Source: JAOZPE01 sp964601275 (lineage in GTDB: Bacteria > Krumholzibacteriota > Krumholzibacteriia > JAJRXK01). Taken from it: 64,000 bases of DNA. Location of the stretch: the NCBI GenBank assembly GCA_964601275.1, contig CAZRMV010000007.1, forward strand, positions 124,001 through 188,000, given 5' to 3'. Under the pieces are notes generated by a model that had not been told where the DNA came from, searched no databases, and saw only the letters and a list, made by a program, of their open reading frames with translations. Of the stretch, positions 62,911 through 64,000 are shown in pieces; position 1 is the stretch's first letter; the number at the start of each line of letters is the position of its first letter. The translations under genes were made by a program, and so were the position numbers.

Positions 62911-63543
62911 ATGTTTTCCACTTCCTCGCAAACCCGGCACGTGATGCTCTCGATGGTGCTGGTTCTCGCGCTGGTGTTCAGCAGCGGTTGCGGGATCTTC
63001 TCTCCCGACGAGAGCAAGGACACCCCGCCTCCTCCCGGCGGAGGCGATTTCCAGCCCGCGACCAGCCCCGATCTCCTGATGGAGAATTTCAAGAAGGCCT
63101 GGGAGCAGATGAGCATCGTCGAGTACGAGAAGCTGCTCGCCACGGACTTCTTGTTCTTCTTCGATCCCAACGACAATCTCGATGATTTCGTGGGAGGCCC
63201 CAGCTGGGACCGCACCAAGGAGCTGGCGACCGCCACGAACATGTTCTCCAACCAGCCGGGCTTCGATCCGGTCAAGCAGGTGGCGATCCCTCCCATCCTG
63301 AAGATCGAGTTCACCACCTTCAGCAAGATCAACGATTGGGCCGATCCGGGCACGGATCCCTTGTACGCGGGCACCATCCGTGCGACCTACAAGGTGGCCA
63401 TCACCGTGACCCTCCAGGGCTCGGACCAACTCACCCGGGTCACCGGCGACAACGACTTCTACGTCGAGCCGGTCCAGGTCGACGGCAAGACCCTCTGGGT
63501 GATCAAGGTCTGGGAAGACCGGGGACAGGACCTGGGAACCTGA
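62911..63543 (+). CDS. lipoprotein, NTF2-like, paralog of the preceding lipoprotein
   Basis: A 210-residue protein from the ATG at 62911. LSMVLVLALVFSSGCGIFSP is a lipoprotein signal (SSGC). After a proline/glycine linker the domain starts DLLMENFKKAWEQMSIVEYE then KLLATDFLFFFDPND, and ends LTRVTGDNDFYVEPVQV and VIKVWEDRGQ. The helix-strand order and the closing VWEDxG/LWEDLG match the previous lipoprotein, so they are likely duplicates of an NTF2-like module. Role unknown. A strong terminator follows. Confidence 0.7.
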   Translation: MFSTSSQTRHVMLSMVLVLALVFSSGCGIFSPDESKDTPPPPGGGDFQPATSPDLLMENFKKAWEQMSIVEYEKLLATDFLFFFDPNDNLDDFVGGPSWDRTKELATATNMFSNQPGFDPVKQVAIPPILKIEFTTFSKINDWADPGTDPLYAGTIRATYKVAITVTLQGSDQLTRVTGDNDFYVEPVQVDGKTLWVIKVWEDRGQDLGT

Positions 63544-63578
63544 GTCGTTTCTCTTCCGCTCGTTCCTCCTCGGCAGCG

Positions 63579-63607
63579 ACGCCCCCGCCTTTTCGGCGGG
63601 GGCGTTT
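63579..63607 (+). terminator. strong rho-independent terminator
   Basis: An 11-bp perfect stem, ACGCCCCCGCC (63579-63589) with GGCGGGGGCGT (63595-63605), a TTTTC loop and a short T tail. It lies 35 bases after the lipoprotein stop. Confidence 0.9.
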
Positions 63608-63727
63608 CGCGTTCTCCCGCGTGGACGGGCAAGGCCCCCGCGTGCTAGAAGAGACCATTCCCCCGAGGCGGCCCGTTCCCGGCAGAGGCCGAGCCCCTCG
63701 ACGCACCCCGCTTGGAGATCCACTGCG

Positions 63728-64000
63728 ATGCCTCCTGCCCGCAAGCGTTCCTCGAAGGCCCGCCGCGTCGATCGTGCCCTCTCGACCGCCTTGTGGTGGC
63801 TCCTCGGGATGGCGGGGGTGGGGGTGGCCGGGCTCGTGTGGCTGCAAGGCGATGCGGGACAGATCTGGCTCGCCGAACGGGGGGTGGAGAGCGCGAGGGA
63901 GCGCTGTTCCATCCGCTTCGAGGAAGCGGTGCTCCAGGGGCTGGCCGATTGCGGGGTGCCGCGCGACAGCATCACGATCCGGCCGGGCCACCCCACCCTC
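63728..64000 (+). CDS. membrane-anchored protein, 3' truncated by window end
   Basis: The first 91 residues only. A basic N-terminus (PPARKRSSKARRVDRAL) is followed by one membrane helix (LWWLLGMAGVGVAGLVWLQG), then a soluble region (VLQGLADCGVPRDSITIRPG). The inside-positive anchor and a following short alpha/beta region occur in, among others, divergent polysaccharide deacetylases and other cell-wall proteins, but too little is visible to name it. It stands after a strong terminator, so it begins a new transcript. Confidence 0.55.
   Translation, partial: MPPARKRSSKARRVDRALSTALWWLLGMAGVGVAGLVWLQGDAGQIWLAERGVESARERCSIRFEEAVLQGLADCGVPRDSITIRPGHPTL

Overview
The window is GC-rich, densely coded and single-copy in style, with genes on both strands and no rRNA, tRNA, CRISPR array or transposase that I can see. 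It is from a Gram-negative-type bacterium: there are several outer-membrane barrels and lipoproteins, an OmpA protein with thrombospondin type 3 repeats, SurA-like chaperones and an FtsE-FtsX-EnvC set. The mixture (DUF4252 with an ECF sigma factor, MoxR-DUF58-BatA, many exported orphans, frequent GTG/TTG starts) suggests an uncultured member of the FCB/Eisenbacteria/Krumholzibacteria/Gemmatimonadota neighbourhood. That placement is inference.

Left part (1-20 kb). A truncated YihY/BrkB membrane protein is followed by metK, which has a complete leader: a consensus promoter, a SAM-II type riboswitch and a possible small terminator. Then come several exported or membrane orphans, the OmpA/TSP3 protein, an ACT-domain protein, a STAS protein, a thyA-folA pair, a 7Fe ferredoxin, a two-TM potassium channel, two outer-membrane barrel proteins, a lipoprotein, oligoendopeptidase F with an orphan EgtD, and an ECF sigma/anti-sigma/DUF4252 operon.

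Middle part (20-43 kb). This holds a RuBisCO-like protein fused to a cupin, an exported-protein pair, a secreted alpha/beta hydrolase, a membrane-anchored HExxH peptidase, a PPC/DUF296 protein, an NAD-dependent epimerase and a Nudix protein. A Fur-box-controlled pair follows: a porin, then a polypeptide joining an FMN-binding domain to its own flavin transferase (ApbE). Next are a receiver-like protein, an FAD oxidoreductase, a DUF885 peptidase, an AlkP-superfamily lipoprotein and the MoxR-DUF58-BatA operon.

Right part (43-64 kb). Two related exported proteins sit behind a long structured leader. A Nudix-IF2B fusion is followed, with touching or closely spaced ends, by a cysteine desulfurase, Mfd and two parvulin-type chaperones, then by the cell-division set ftsE-ftsX-envC. 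After these come holB, tatD, rsmA, a large outer-membrane barrel and two NTF2-like lipoproteins ending at a strong terminator. The last gene is cut by the window edge.

The most interesting items are the SAM-II leader of metK, the RuBisCO-like/cupin fusion with changed active-site residues, the iron-regulated porin plus self-flavinylating fusion, and the Nudix-IF2B fusion lacking the isomerase cysteine.
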